A stretch of 64,000 bases of DNA, taken from assembly GCA_017623155.1 (NCBI GenBank), contig JAGAPR010000003.1:1-64000 (forward strand). Reading direction: 5' to 3'. This document shows, one piece after another, positions 43,308 through 51,057 of this stretch (position 1 is the first letter of the stretch; each line of letters starts with the position of its first letter). This stretch comes from Prevotella sp. GTDB lineage: Bacteria; Bacteroidota; Bacteroidia; Bacteroidales; Bacteroidaceae. A model generated the notes under the pieces. The model had not been told where the DNA came from. It saw only the letters and a list, made by a program, of their open reading frames with translations, and ran no database searches. The translations under genes and the position numbers were made by a program.

Positions 43308-44684
43308 ATGAAAAGAAACATTGCCGTGATACTGGCCGGAGGCGTGGGCAAACGGCTCGGCCTGTCCACCCCGAAACAGTTTTTCAAGGTGGCGGGAAAG
43401 ATGGTTGTCGAGCACACCGTCGACGTGTTCGAGCGCAATCCCCGCATCGACGAGATAGCGATTGTGTCTAATCCGTATTTCATTTCGGAGTTCGAGAACA
43501 TCACGCTGCGCAACGGATGGCGCAAGGTGAAACGCATATTGAAAGGCGGCAAGGAGCGTTACGACTCAAGTCTGGCGGCTATTCAGGCATACGCCGACGA
43601 GAATGTGAGCCTCATCTTTCACGATGCCGTGCGCCCGTTGCTGAGCCAGCGCGTGCTCGACGACGTGATAGACGCGCTCGACAGCCATGATGCCATCGAC
43701 GTGGCGGTGCCTTCTGCCGACACCATCATAGAGGTGGATGGCGACTATATCAGTGCCATCCCCGACCGTTCGAGGCTGCGCCGCGGGCAGACACCGCAGG
43801 CTTTTGCCATCGACACGATACGAAAAGCATACGAGAAGGCACTCACCGACCCGGCGTTCAAAGCCACCGACGACTGCGGTGTGGTGCGCAAGTACATGCC
43901 GGAGGTGCCTGTGTACGTGGTGAGAGGCGAGGAAACGAACATGAAACTGACCTACAAGGAAGACACATACATGCTCGACAAGTTCTTCCAACTGCGCAAC
44001 AGCGAGCCCGCAAGCGCAGATATCGACGACGGATATTTCGCCGGCCGCGTGGCGATAGTGTTCGGCGGAAGCTGCGGAATAGGCGCGGAGACGGTGCGGA
44101 TGCTGCGCGAAAAGGGTGCCAAGGTATACAGCTTCTCGCGCGGCGAGACGGGCACCGACGTGGGACGGCGAGACAACGTGGAGGCGGCACTGGCACGGGT
44201 GGCGGCCGCGGAGGGGCGCATCGACTGCGTGGTGAACACCGCCGGCGTGCTGAACAAGGAGCCGCTGACGGCAATGAGCGCGGAAACGATAGGCACGGCG
44301 ATAGCAACCAACTACACGGGAACGGTGAACGTGGCGGTGGCGGCACACCCGTATCTCAAAGAAACGAAAGGAAAACTGATATTCTTCACGTCGAGCTCGT
44401 ACACGAGAGGGCGCGCGTTTTACAGCATCTACTCGTCTACCAAGGCGGCAATAGTGAACTTCGTGCAGGCGATAGCGCAGGAATGGGAGTGCGACGGAAT
44501 AAGAATAAACTGCATAAACCCCGAGCGGACGAAGACACCGATGAGGATAAAGAACTTCGGCAACGAGCCCGACGACTCGCTGCTCGCCGCCGACAAGGTG
44601 GCCGAAGCCACTCTGCGGGCACTCGCTTCCGACTATACGGGACAGGTGATAGACGTGAGACGGAAAACGATTGACGACGATTAA
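43308..44684 (+). CDS. Bifunctional cytidylyltransferase / short-chain reductase (CDP-ribitol synthase type)
   Basis: 458 residues from MKRNIAVILAGGVGKRLG. The N-terminal half (1-235) is an IspD/TarI-like nucleotidyltransferase (LAGGVGKRLGLSTPKQFFKVAGK, FHDAVRPLL, TPQAFAIDTIRKAY). The C-terminal half (about 245-455) is an NADP-dependent short-chain dehydrogenase with GGSCGIGAETV and catalytic Tyr/Lys in YSIYSSTKAA. The same fusion in Haemophilus (Bcs1) reduces ribulose-5-phosphate and makes CDP-ribitol. The adjacent LicD gene supports a polyol-phosphate or phospho-decoration pathway for a surface glycan. Exact polyol inferred. Confidence 0.85.
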   Translation: MKRNIAVILAGGVGKRLGLSTPKQFFKVAGKMVVEHTVDVFERNPRIDEIAIVSNPYFISEFENITLRNGWRKVKRILKGGKERYDSSLAAIQAYADENVSLIFHDAVRPLLSQRVLDDVIDALDSHDAIDVAVPSADTIIEVDGDYISAIPDRSRLRRGQTPQAFAIDTIRKAYEKALTDPAFKATDDCGVVRKYMPEVPVYVVRGEETNMKLTYKEDTYMLDKFFQLRNSEPASADIDDGYFAGRVAIVFGGSCGIGAETVRMLREKGAKVYSFSRGETGTDVGRRDNVEAALARVAAAEGRIDCVVNTAGVLNKEPLTAMSAETIGTAIATNYTGTVNVAVAAHPYLKETKGKLIFFTSSSYTRGRAFYSIYSSTKAAIVNFVQAIAQEWECDGIRINCINPERTKTPMRIKNFGNEPDDSLLAADKVAEATLRALASDYTGQVIDVRRKTIDDD

Positions 44685-44696
44685 CACTGCGACGGC

Positions 44697-45524
44697 ATGC
44701 GAAACAAATATCTGGAAGAGTTCAAGAAAGAACAACTGAGAAAGTGCCAGCTCAAACAGTTGGGCATTCTCGAAGTGATAGACGGCATCTGCCAAAGGCA
44801 CGGAATAGAGTACTGGCTCGACGGCGGCTCGCTGCTCGGAGCGGTGCGCCACGGCGGTTTCATCCCATGGGACGACGATATAGACATCGCCATGCGGCAG
44901 GAAGACGTGCAACGCTTCTGCGAAGTGGCACCGAAAGAACTCGGAGAGGGCCTCATGTTGCAGACGAGAGAGACGGAACCGGACACGAAAGAGCCTATAA
45001 TAAAGGTGCGCGACCTCAACTCTTTCTACGTGGAGGGAGGCGACAACTTCGCCGCCACGTATCAGAAAGGAGTGTATGTGGACATATTCCCGTTCATATC
45101 CTACCCCACCCTGCCGCGGAAGACGGTGCGATTTCTCACCCGCGGCATTTCAAGAAGCAAGGCGATACTCGCCAAGCCGCACCGCTACTCGATACGGGCG
45201 GTGGCGGAATTCTTCTATTTCAACGCCAAATTCGCCCTCTGCCGCACCGTATGGGCACTGCTGTGCCTGTTCAGAAGCCGCGGCGAATACATGTCGAACA
45301 CGCTCAACAACAACGGTTACGGCATCATGCACCGCACGGACAGCATCTTCCCGCTCGGGAAAATAGAGTTTGAAGGCAAACGGTTTCCCGCGCCGGCAAA
45401 CCCCGATGCCTACCTGACCGACCTCTACAAGAACTACATGGAGATACCGCCGGAAGAAAAAAGAGTGATACACTCGGTGTTCATTCTGGCGGAAATGATA
45501 AAAGATAAATACGCAGACGGTTAA
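44697..45524 (+). CDS. LicD family phosphotransferase
   Basis: 275 residues. LicD signature: CQRHGIEYWLDGGSLLGAVRHGGFIPWDDDIDIAM, with the metal-binding DDD, then FVEVAPKEL-like helices and VYVDIFPFISYP. LicD proteins move phosphocholine or polyol-phosphate from CDP-activated donors to glycans. It lies 12 bp after the CDP-polyol synthase gene, its likely donor source. Confidence 0.93.
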   Translation: MRNKYLEEFKKEQLRKCQLKQLGILEVIDGICQRHGIEYWLDGGSLLGAVRHGGFIPWDDDIDIAMRQEDVQRFCEVAPKELGEGLMLQTRETEPDTKEPIIKVRDLNSFYVEGGDNFAATYQKGVYVDIFPFISYPTLPRKTVRFLTRGISRSKAILAKPHRYSIRAVAEFFYFNAKFALCRTVWALLCLFRSRGEYMSNTLNNNGYGIMHRTDSIFPLGKIEFEGKRFPAPANPDAYLTDLYKNYMEIPPEEKRVIHSVFILAEMIKDKYADG

Positions 45525-45558
45525 TAATATACCGACTGAAGCAACAGTAAAGGCTGTG

Positions 45559-46896
45559 TTAGAAACCCAAAAATCTTACTTTTTTCTTCCAAAAAAAGAA
45601 GCGAACTGTCTTCCAAAAGTCTATAAATGTATCCATTGCGGGAACGATTTTAAACAATATAGGATGTCGGTTTTTTAGCATGCGCAAACTCTCCTTGTAA
45701 CGTTTAAGCTCGAAATGAGGATTTACAAGTTCACTTTCAGGATGTAATTTCATACCATTCGGTATACAATATGTAAGCAATTGTTCCCACTCCGCAACAA
45801 TAACATCTGGTGAGAACGTTTCTTCCATATATTCTCTAATACCATTTTCAATATGATTACACCGCAATTCCTTTATTATCGCATCGGCAAGTTCATCACT
45901 GTCTTTTACTAAGACTCCGCTTTTTACAGTGTCAAGATAACCGGCACAACGCTTCGATACAATCTTCGCTCCTAACATTTGCATCTCAACAGCACTGATA
46001 CAAAATGTCTCCGTACGCCCCGATGGATTAGGAACGCCTATCTTTGTCTGTCCCAATATGTCGTACTTCTCATTCCCCAAAATACCTAACAGGCTGACAC
46101 TTGGTAACAGATTGCCGGCGTCGTCTGTTATATACTTGGCAAAAAGGCTTTCATACTTTTTATCGGCAAGACCAAATTCCCCTGCATTTTTTTTATTTTT
46201 ATCTCCTCCGGAATAAAGAAATCCGTTCCCGATAACGTTCAGTCTTGCATCTGGAACAGCCTTTATTATCTTCGGCCATGCCTTTGCAAGAAGGTGAAAA
46301 CCTTTTGATTGAATGACACATCCCATATAAGTGACAACCGATTCACGCTCGGAATAAGGCCTGCTGCCCACTTTATACCTATCTGGAACACTGACACAAT
46401 TGTATATATAGTCTGTTTTAGAAAACGCTTTATGGTCTCTGTAAACATCCATTTGTTCCCTTCCTACCGTTATCAAGCGTTCTACAGCATCGCAACCGGC
46501 ATATAAAGACAATTCTTTTCGACCTACAAAATTATGACACCATACTATAAATTTAACGGAACTGTGTTCTTTTCTTTCCAAAATTTGATTTAAATAGACT
46601 TCCGAATGCTTTATTACTATGAAATCAATTTTGTTCTCTTCACACCTATTCCATGCCTCGGAAAAATCTTTAACGACAACATTTGTCACTTCATTAGGGT
46701 ATAAGCCGGCATTTGTAGTATACAAAACCACATCTATATCATTATCTCTTGCCGACAGTTTCCATGCCATCATATAAAACATATAAGCCGTTCCGCTAAT
46801 CCCGGGATTACCATCTGTCAAACAACGACAGTCACAATCCGGTCTGCCTCCGTTATCAAAAAAGAACGCCACAGTCGTTTTTTTACATTTTCCCAT
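45559..46896 (-). CDS. Glycosyltransferase, GT4-like
   Basis: 445 residues. C-terminal GT-B domain: VTYMGCVIQSKGFHLLAKAWPKIIKAVPDARLNVIGNG and the donor-site segment PNPSGRTETFCISAVEMQMLGAKIV (E-x7-E pattern). The N-terminal acceptor domain begins VAFFFDNGGRPDCDCRCLTDGNPGISGTAYMFYMMAWKLS. Clearly more AT-rich than the genes on both sides and on the opposite strand, suggesting separate acquisition, as is common in glycan loci. Acceptor and sugar unknown. It follows a small secreted-peptide gene by about 50 bp. Confidence 0.88.
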   Translation of the reverse strand: MGKCKKTTVAFFFDNGGRPDCDCRCLTDGNPGISGTAYMFYMMAWKLSARDNDIDVVLYTTNAGLYPNEVTNVVVKDFSEAWNRCEENKIDFIVIKHSEVYLNQILERKEHSSVKFIVWCHNFVGRKELSLYAGCDAVERLITVGREQMDVYRDHKAFSKTDYIYNCVSVPDRYKVGSRPYSERESVVTYMGCVIQSKGFHLLAKAWPKIIKAVPDARLNVIGNGFLYSGGDKNKKNAGEFGLADKKYESLFAKYITDDAGNLLPSVSLLGILGNEKYDILGQTKIGVPNPSGRTETFCISAVEMQMLGAKIVSKRCAGYLDTVKSGVLVKDSDELADAIIKELRCNHIENGIREYMEETFSPDVIVAEWEQLLTYCIPNGMKLHPESELVNPHFELKRYKESLRMLKNRHPILFKIVPAMDTFIDFWKTVRFFFWKKKVRFLGF

Positions 46897-46945
46897 TACA
46901 GAATATATTATATTAAAAAACGGTAATACACTTATTTACAATACT

Positions 46946-47116
46946 CTAATTAGGATATACCGTACCTTCATTACCTATCATCAAATGAGCTGATGTTGCT
47001 CCATTACCTCTTGCAATTCCCGCATTGCCATTACTATAAACATTCAACTGTGAAAATACAGGTATAAAAACAAATAACAATACTAAAACAGCAAAACTTT
47101 TCTTTTTTATTTTCAT
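46946..47116 (-). CDS. Small exported peptide, unknown
   Basis: 56 residues: signal peptide MKIKKKSFAVLVLLFVFIPVFS with likely cleavage before QLNV, then a 33-residue mature part rich in Gly, Asn and Ala (YSNGNAGIARGNGATSAHLM). It has its own -7 box (TATTTTTG, 47140-47147 minus strand) and a clear stop. It may be a real small secreted peptide or the preserved start of a lost larger surface protein. No homologue recognised. Confidence 0.5.
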   Translation of the reverse strand: MKIKKKSFAVLVLLFVFIPVFSQLNVYSNGNAGIARGNGATSAHLMIGNEGTVYPN

Positions 47117-47139
47117 AATATTAATTGTTTTAATCTTAG

Positions 47140-47147
47140 CAAAAATA
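47140..47147 (-). promoter_or_regulatory. -7 element of the small-peptide/glycosyltransferase unit
   Basis: TATTTTTG on the minus strand, 23 bp before the peptide ATG, in a very AT-rich leader. Confidence 0.45.
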
Positions 47148-47273
47148 AAAATAAAAAATTGCTTATCAGTTTATTATTGCTCTTTTTTATCCTTTATTAA
47201 CTTAATATCGCGCAACCAACAACTCATAACAAAAGAATAAGATTGTATTTTCTTTTAAACCTTTCTTTTTCAT

Positions 47274-47281
47274 TATCTTTG
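47274..47281 (+). promoter_or_regulatory. -7 element of the GNT-I-like glycosyltransferase
   Basis: TATCTTTG, 24 bp before the ATG at 47306. It shows that the upstream in-frame ATG at 47243 is not the start. Confidence 0.6.
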
Positions 47282-47305
47282 CAAAAAAGAATAAAACTTA
47301 CATTT

Positions 47306-48325
47306 ATGAAACATCCCGCAAAGACAGATGTCGCAGTGCTGCTGATATTCTTCGCGCGCCCCGACACGTTCCGACTCGTATTCGACGAAGTGAAAAAGGC
47401 AAGGCCGTCGAAACTGTTTCTATACCAAGACGGCCCGCGCGGAGAGCGCGACATGCCGGGAATAACGGCCTGCCGGGACATCGCCGAGGACATTGACTGG
47501 GAGTGCGAGGTGCACCGTAAGTATCAGGAACGCAACTACGGGTGCGACCCTTCGGGCTTCATCGCCCACAACTGGGCGTTCTCTCTGACCGACAAGTGCA
47601 TCGTGCTCGAAGACGATGTGGTGCCGTCGCAGTCGTTTTTCCCGTTCTGCAAGGAGATGCTCGACCGCTACGAGCACGACGAGCGGATAACGATGATAGC
47701 GGGGTTCAACACCGACGAGACGACGCCCGACACGCCCTACGACTATTTTTTCACGTCGGTATTCTCCGTTTGGGGATGGGCTTCGTGGCGGCGCGTGGCC
47801 GAGAAATGGGACAGCGAGTACTCTTTCCTGAAAGACCGCTACGCGATGGGCCGCCTCAGGGCACTGGCCAAGCAGCGCGGATACAGGCCCGACATGATAC
47901 AAATGTTTAAAGACCACTCGGAAACGGGCAAGGAATATTTCGAAACCATATACTGGGCCGAGATGCTGTTTAACTCGGGGCTGGCCGTCATGCCCACGCG
48001 AAACATGATCAACAACGTGGGACTGACCGTCGACTCCACTCACTACTCAGCATCGTTCGACACCATGCCGCGCCGCCTGCGCCGCATATTCACCATGCGC
48101 CGCCTCGAAACTGACTTCCCGCTGCGCCATCCGCGCTACGTCATCGAGGATGTGGACTACAAGGAACGACTGTACAGACGCAACGCTTGGGGGCACCCGT
48201 GGATAAAGATACAATACTCTCTCGAAGAACTTTTGCGCAATCTTCGGCACGGCAACTTCGGCACAATAACCAAATCTCTGCGCCGAAGAGTGAACAAATG
48301 GCTGGGCCGGGAGAAACACGGGTAG
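47306..48325 (+). CDS. GNT-I-like (GT13-type) glycosyltransferase
   Basis: 339 residues from MKHPAKTDVAVLLIFFARPD. GT-A fold with the metal-binding acidic motif in KCIVLEDDVVPSQSFFPFCKEML, and segments KLFLYQDGPRGERD and SVFSVWGWASWRRVAEKWD that are typical of bacterial proteins annotated as GNT-I/alpha-mannoside GlcNAc-transferase-like. Probably adds a hexose or HexNAc to a surface polysaccharide. Sugar unknown. Belongs to the glycan gene group 43.3-48.3 kb. Confidence 0.8.
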   Translation: MKHPAKTDVAVLLIFFARPDTFRLVFDEVKKARPSKLFLYQDGPRGERDMPGITACRDIAEDIDWECEVHRKYQERNYGCDPSGFIAHNWAFSLTDKCIVLEDDVVPSQSFFPFCKEMLDRYEHDERITMIAGFNTDETTPDTPYDYFFTSVFSVWGWASWRRVAEKWDSEYSFLKDRYAMGRLRALAKQRGYRPDMIQMFKDHSETGKEYFETIYWAEMLFNSGLAVMPTRNMINNVGLTVDSTHYSASFDTMPRRLRRIFTMRRLETDFPLRHPRYVIEDVDYKERLYRRNAWGHPWIKIQYSLEELLRNLRHGNFGTITKSLRRRVNKWLGREKHG

Positions 48326-48332
48326 ATAATTT

Positions 48333-48368
48333 TGAATTACGAATTCGTTATTCGTAACTCGTAATTCA
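48333..48368. terminator. Inverted repeat between convergent genes
   Basis: TGAATTACGA (48333-48342) and TCGTAATTCA (48359-48368). Same repeat family as 3102-3194. Likely a weak bidirectional terminator. Confidence 0.5.
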
Positions 48369-48373
48369 TTAAC

Positions 48374-48718
48374 TCAAAGCACTGCCGCGATTTTTTTGAT
48401 GCTTTCCAATCTTTTCAAGAACGATTTATCGCGCTTTGCTTTCTGCATATCATAATCTGTCTGCAAGTCCAATAGTATATGGGCAGGGATGCCCAAGGCC
48501 GCTTCGCACAGCAAAGCGAATTTCGTATTGACGGAACGTCTGCCGTTCACAATGTCATTAAGAACGGTATATGCCACTCCCATGTCTTCCGACAACCGCT
48601 TTTGCGATATTCTGCGATATTCTATTTCATCCTTTATAAGCTCCCCCGGATGCGTGGGTTCAAACGGTTCGATGTTATTGGCAATCATTTCCCAGCGTAT
48701 ACCTTGTACCTCTATCAT
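48374..48718 (-). CDS. higA: HigA-type antitoxin/XRE regulator
   Basis: 114 residues, HigA layout: PTHPGELIKDEIEYRRISQKRLSEDMGVAYTVLNDIVNGRRSVNTKFALLCEAALGIPAHILLDLQTDYDM. An internal Met at residue 11 is another possible start. HigA proteins usually neutralise HigB mRNA interferase and repress their own promoter. No HigB gene is found on either side, so this is an orphan regulator or half of a decayed toxin-antitoxin pair. A 32-bp palindrome about 100 bp upstream is a likely operator. Confidence 0.85.
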   Translation of the reverse strand: MIEVQGIRWEMIANNIEPFEPTHPGELIKDEIEYRRISQKRLSEDMGVAYTVLNDIVNGRRSVNTKFALLCEAALGIPAHILLDLQTDYDMQKAKRDKSFLKRLESIKKIAAVL

Positions 48719-48786
48719 ATATAATATTCATTTATAATGGTTAGACTCAACAAGAAGAACGCAGAACTTATCCATATAATGAACAT
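48715..48786 (-). CDS. Possible 23-codon leader ORF overlapping higA
   Basis: MFIIWISSAFFLLSLTIINEYYI, a single hydrophobic segment whose TGA overlaps the higA ATG (ATGA). It occupies the place a toxin gene would take. It could be a leader peptide, a toxin-like hydrophobic peptide, or chance. Confidence 0.25.
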   Translation of the reverse strand: MFIIWISSAFFLLSLTIINEYYI

Positions 48787-48819
48787 GTCGTCTGTCTTCT
48801 GTAAAGATAGGCTATTTGA

Positions 48820-48851
48820 ATTAAATATCCGCAAAATTGCGGATATTTAAT
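48820..48851. promoter_or_regulatory. Perfect 32-bp palindrome upstream of higA
   Basis: 15-bp arms ATTAAATATCCGCAA and the complement, with a 2-bp centre. No T tract, so more likely an operator than a terminator. Placed between the stop of the upstream membrane-protein gene and higA. Confidence 0.65.
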
Positions 48852-48913
48852 GATATATTAACAGAAAAAACGAGAGAATGCCACTATATCCTGCTTTTCC
48901 CATCCTCTGCCGC

Positions 48914-49516
48914 TCAATAAAAATATCCCACAGATATGCTTGCCGACACGCTCCAACGGTTGCCCGCGTATATCGCGTCGGCCGATGGAGTGAGCAACCA
49001 GCGCCTGAAGCGCATGTCGATGCCCACTCCACCCACGGCGGCGAGTCCTTTGCGGGTTTCTTCACGGCCGAAGACAATGCGTCCGTTGTCACCGTAATGC
49101 GGGTCGAAGTCGTCGTATTCGGAGTGACGCAGGCCATATCCGGCAAGCATTCTCACGTATATGCTCAGCGTGTTGTTGCCGTTCTGATATACGTCACAGC
49201 CCGGCCCCACGGCTATCACAAGACAGTCGCGATGGTCGTCTATGTCGGCAGTGCCGTCTCCTCGCACCACGCTTGTGCTCCCATCGTGGGTGCCCCAGTG
49301 GCCCCACATGTCGACGAAAACGCGATCCGAGGTATAGAACCGCCCGTTAGCCGCGAGCGACAAGCCCCTCGGCGAATAGGCTTCCGACAGCCATTCGGCA
49401 CCGACTCCGAAGCTGAAAGCAAACGTGGCATCCTTGGATATCCCCGACTGCGCGTGCGCCGCGCACGACAAAAGCACCGCCACGCACAGCACCACCCGTC
49501 TCGCCACGGCTTTCAT
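48914..49516 (-). CDS. Outer-membrane beta-barrel-like protein, unknown
   Basis: 200 residues. Signal peptide MKAVARRVVLCVAVLLSCAAHAQ. The mature part has alternating hydrophobic/aromatic strands (FAFSFGVGAEWLSEAYSP, LSIYVRMLAGYGLRH, AVGGVGIDMRFRRWLLTPSADAIYAG) and ends in SVSISVGYFY, an aromatic C terminus typical of outer-membrane barrels. Starts inside the stop of the preceding lipoprotein gene (4-bp overlap), so both are made together. Function unknown. Confidence 0.65.
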   Translation of the reverse strand: MKAVARRVVLCVAVLLSCAAHAQSGISKDATFAFSFGVGAEWLSEAYSPRGLSLAANGRFYTSDRVFVDMWGHWGTHDGSTSVVRGDGTADIDDHRDCLVIAVGPGCDVYQNGNNTLSIYVRMLAGYGLRHSEYDDFDPHYGDNGRIVFGREETRKGLAAVGGVGIDMRFRRWLLTPSADAIYAGNRWSVSASISVGYFY

Positions 49517-50196
49517 CGCGTCTTGGGATTATACTGTTCCACGATTTTCGTGAAGTCGAAAGCGTCTATCTCTTTCCCGGCAATCTTCCGACAGAGTTCC
49601 GGGTCGTCCGAGAGCCACTCCTGCCAAGCCTTTCTCATGTATGAGCGGCTCGATATGCTGCGGCCGAAATATATCGGACAGTCGTCACCCTTGCGCTGTA
49701 AACAGTATTTGATACCCTCGTCACGACTGTACGTTATCACCAAAGCGCCGTCTTTTGCAAGACTGAACGTATTTCCATAAGCCGTTATAAAGATGTTGTC
49801 GCCCACGTCTTTGAGCACCTGCCAGCACTTGAACTCGCGGAATTTCTGCACGCCTTTTTTCGTGTAAGGCATCTTGCATGTCGTGTAGACCAGCGTTTGC
49901 GACCTCTCGGGATGCCCCTTTCTCGACAGTTTCATGTACTCTATCTGCTCGCTTTTCACCTTTATGCGTCCCGAATCGGTCTTTATACTGATTGTCTTCG
50001 CACCGGAAGGAAGATTGGACGAGCGCTGGCCGCCGATGCGGCCGGTAATCAGCCGGTTGTCCTTTGTGGTGATTTCTGTGTCGTAATAAGTACTTCCTGC
50101 AACAGCAAACTCCACAAGCTGACACGAACTAAGCGCGAATAGTCCGCACACGGCTATCGCCGCAAGCACGACCGATAATGTTTTTCCCTTTTTCAT
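49513..50196 (-). CDS. Hypothetical lipoprotein
   Basis: 227 residues from MKKGKTLSVVLAAIAVCGLFALSSC. An upstream in-frame ATG at 50298 lies over a 22-bp repeat array and is not used. Lipobox LSSC. The next ~80 residues (TYYDTEITTKDNRLITGRIGGQRSSNLPSGAKTISIKTDSGRIKVKSEQIEYMKLSRK) look like a small beta-barrel or LSM-like element, followed by a domain with several Cys (TTCKMPY, CWQVLKD, YCLQRKGDDCPIYF). Family not recognised. Operon partner of the downstream barrel protein. Confidence 0.6.
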   Translation of the reverse strand: MKKGKTLSVVLAAIAVCGLFALSSCQLVEFAVAGSTYYDTEITTKDNRLITGRIGGQRSSNLPSGAKTISIKTDSGRIKVKSEQIEYMKLSRKGHPERSQTLVYTTCKMPYTKKGVQKFREFKCWQVLKDVGDNIFITAYGNTFSLAKDGALVITYSRDEGIKYCLQRKGDDCPIYFGRSISSRSYMRKAWQEWLSDDPELCRKIAGKEIDAFDFTKIVEQYNPKTR

Positions 50197-50279
50197 ATAT
50201 ACTCTTGGTTTAATTGTTATGCTGGCAAAAATATAAAAACAACAATGAAAAGATGTCAACATTTGTTGAGATTTAATGT

Positions 50280-50366
50280 GTTGAGCGCTTATAAGCACTT
50301 CTTGTGGTGTTACAAGATTTTTGTAATCGCATTACAAGACTTTTGTAATAAAATTATATTGTAATG
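50280..50366. repeat. 22-bp repeat array (TTACAAGATTTTTGTAA type)
   Basis: Units start at 50310, 50332 and, in shortened form, 50354: exactly 22-bp spacing. The core TTACAA-N5-TTGTAA is a dyad. Preceded by TTGAGCGCTTATAAGCA, which also precedes the array at 40825. Confidence 0.75.
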
Positions 50367-50395
50367 TACGGTACTGGTTTTACTCGTCTCTTGAC

Positions 50396-50968
50396 CTATT
50401 TTTTGGAAAAAGTAAAAGTTAGTTCCCTGCGTATTCGACTGAGATGCGTAGGTGTAATATTCAGATAAGATGCCATTTCTTTAAGGCTTATATTCTGTAA
50501 TATGTCCGGACAGCGCTTCAACAAAGCCACATAACGGTCTTTTGACGACTTGACATGCTGCTCCAAAAACAATTCATAAGCCTGACAGAACAGGTTTTCT
50601 GTCATCTTGTTGCGCAGGTCGGGCTTGTTATCGAGCATGGTTCTCACCACCGATATATCACACACCATAACCTCGGCATCGGTAGCCGCCACGATATTCG
50701 TCTTGGCCGGACTCTGCCTTATTATGCTCATGAAATCGCCCAAAAGGTCGTCGGAAAACACAAATCCCACGACATGGATATTTCCGTTGCTGTCGGCTAT
50801 CGTATATTTAAAAGTGCCACTCAGTACAAAGCCACAGTATCTCAACCGCTTTCCATGCCGGACAAAAATCTCTCCTTTTCTGAAACGCATCGGCGAGCCC
50901 TTTGATAAAAACAGTTCTCGCCATACAGACAGGTCAAGCTCGTATGTATATGAATTAAAACTGGACAT
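50396..50968 (-). CDS. Crp/Fnr family transcriptional regulator
   Basis: 190 residues. Cyclic-nucleotide-binding-type beta-barrel (about 25-125: FRKGEIFVRHGKRLRYCGFVLSGTFKYTIADSNGNIHVVGFVFSDDLLGDFMSI) and a short winged HTH (NISLKEMASYLNITPTHLSRIRRELTF). No Fe-S Cys cluster like Fnr. Typical of the many single-gene Crp-like regulators of Bacteroidota. Effector and targets unknown. Single gene with no evident operon partners. Confidence 0.9.
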   Translation of the reverse strand: MSSFNSYTYELDLSVWRELFLSKGSPMRFRKGEIFVRHGKRLRYCGFVLSGTFKYTIADSNGNIHVVGFVFSDDLLGDFMSIIRQSPAKTNIVAATDAEVMVCDISVVRTMLDNKPDLRNKMTENLFCQAYELFLEQHVKSSKDRYVALLKRCPDILQNISLKEMASYLNITPTHLSRIRRELTFTFSKK

Positions 50969-51057
50969 ATCTTCAATTATGAGTACAGAGTAATGAGTTT
51001 AGAGTTATGATTACCATTTGGTCCAAAGAACAGAGTCATGACATGTTTTCAAGATAT

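Noticed and set aside
43566-44912. 448-codon frame antisense to the cytidylyltransferase/SDR gene
   Set aside because: Shadow frame rich in His/Arg/Val with no domain.
48374-48718. Complete HigBA toxin-antitoxin system
   Set aside because: No HigB-like sequence on either side; only the HigA half is supported.
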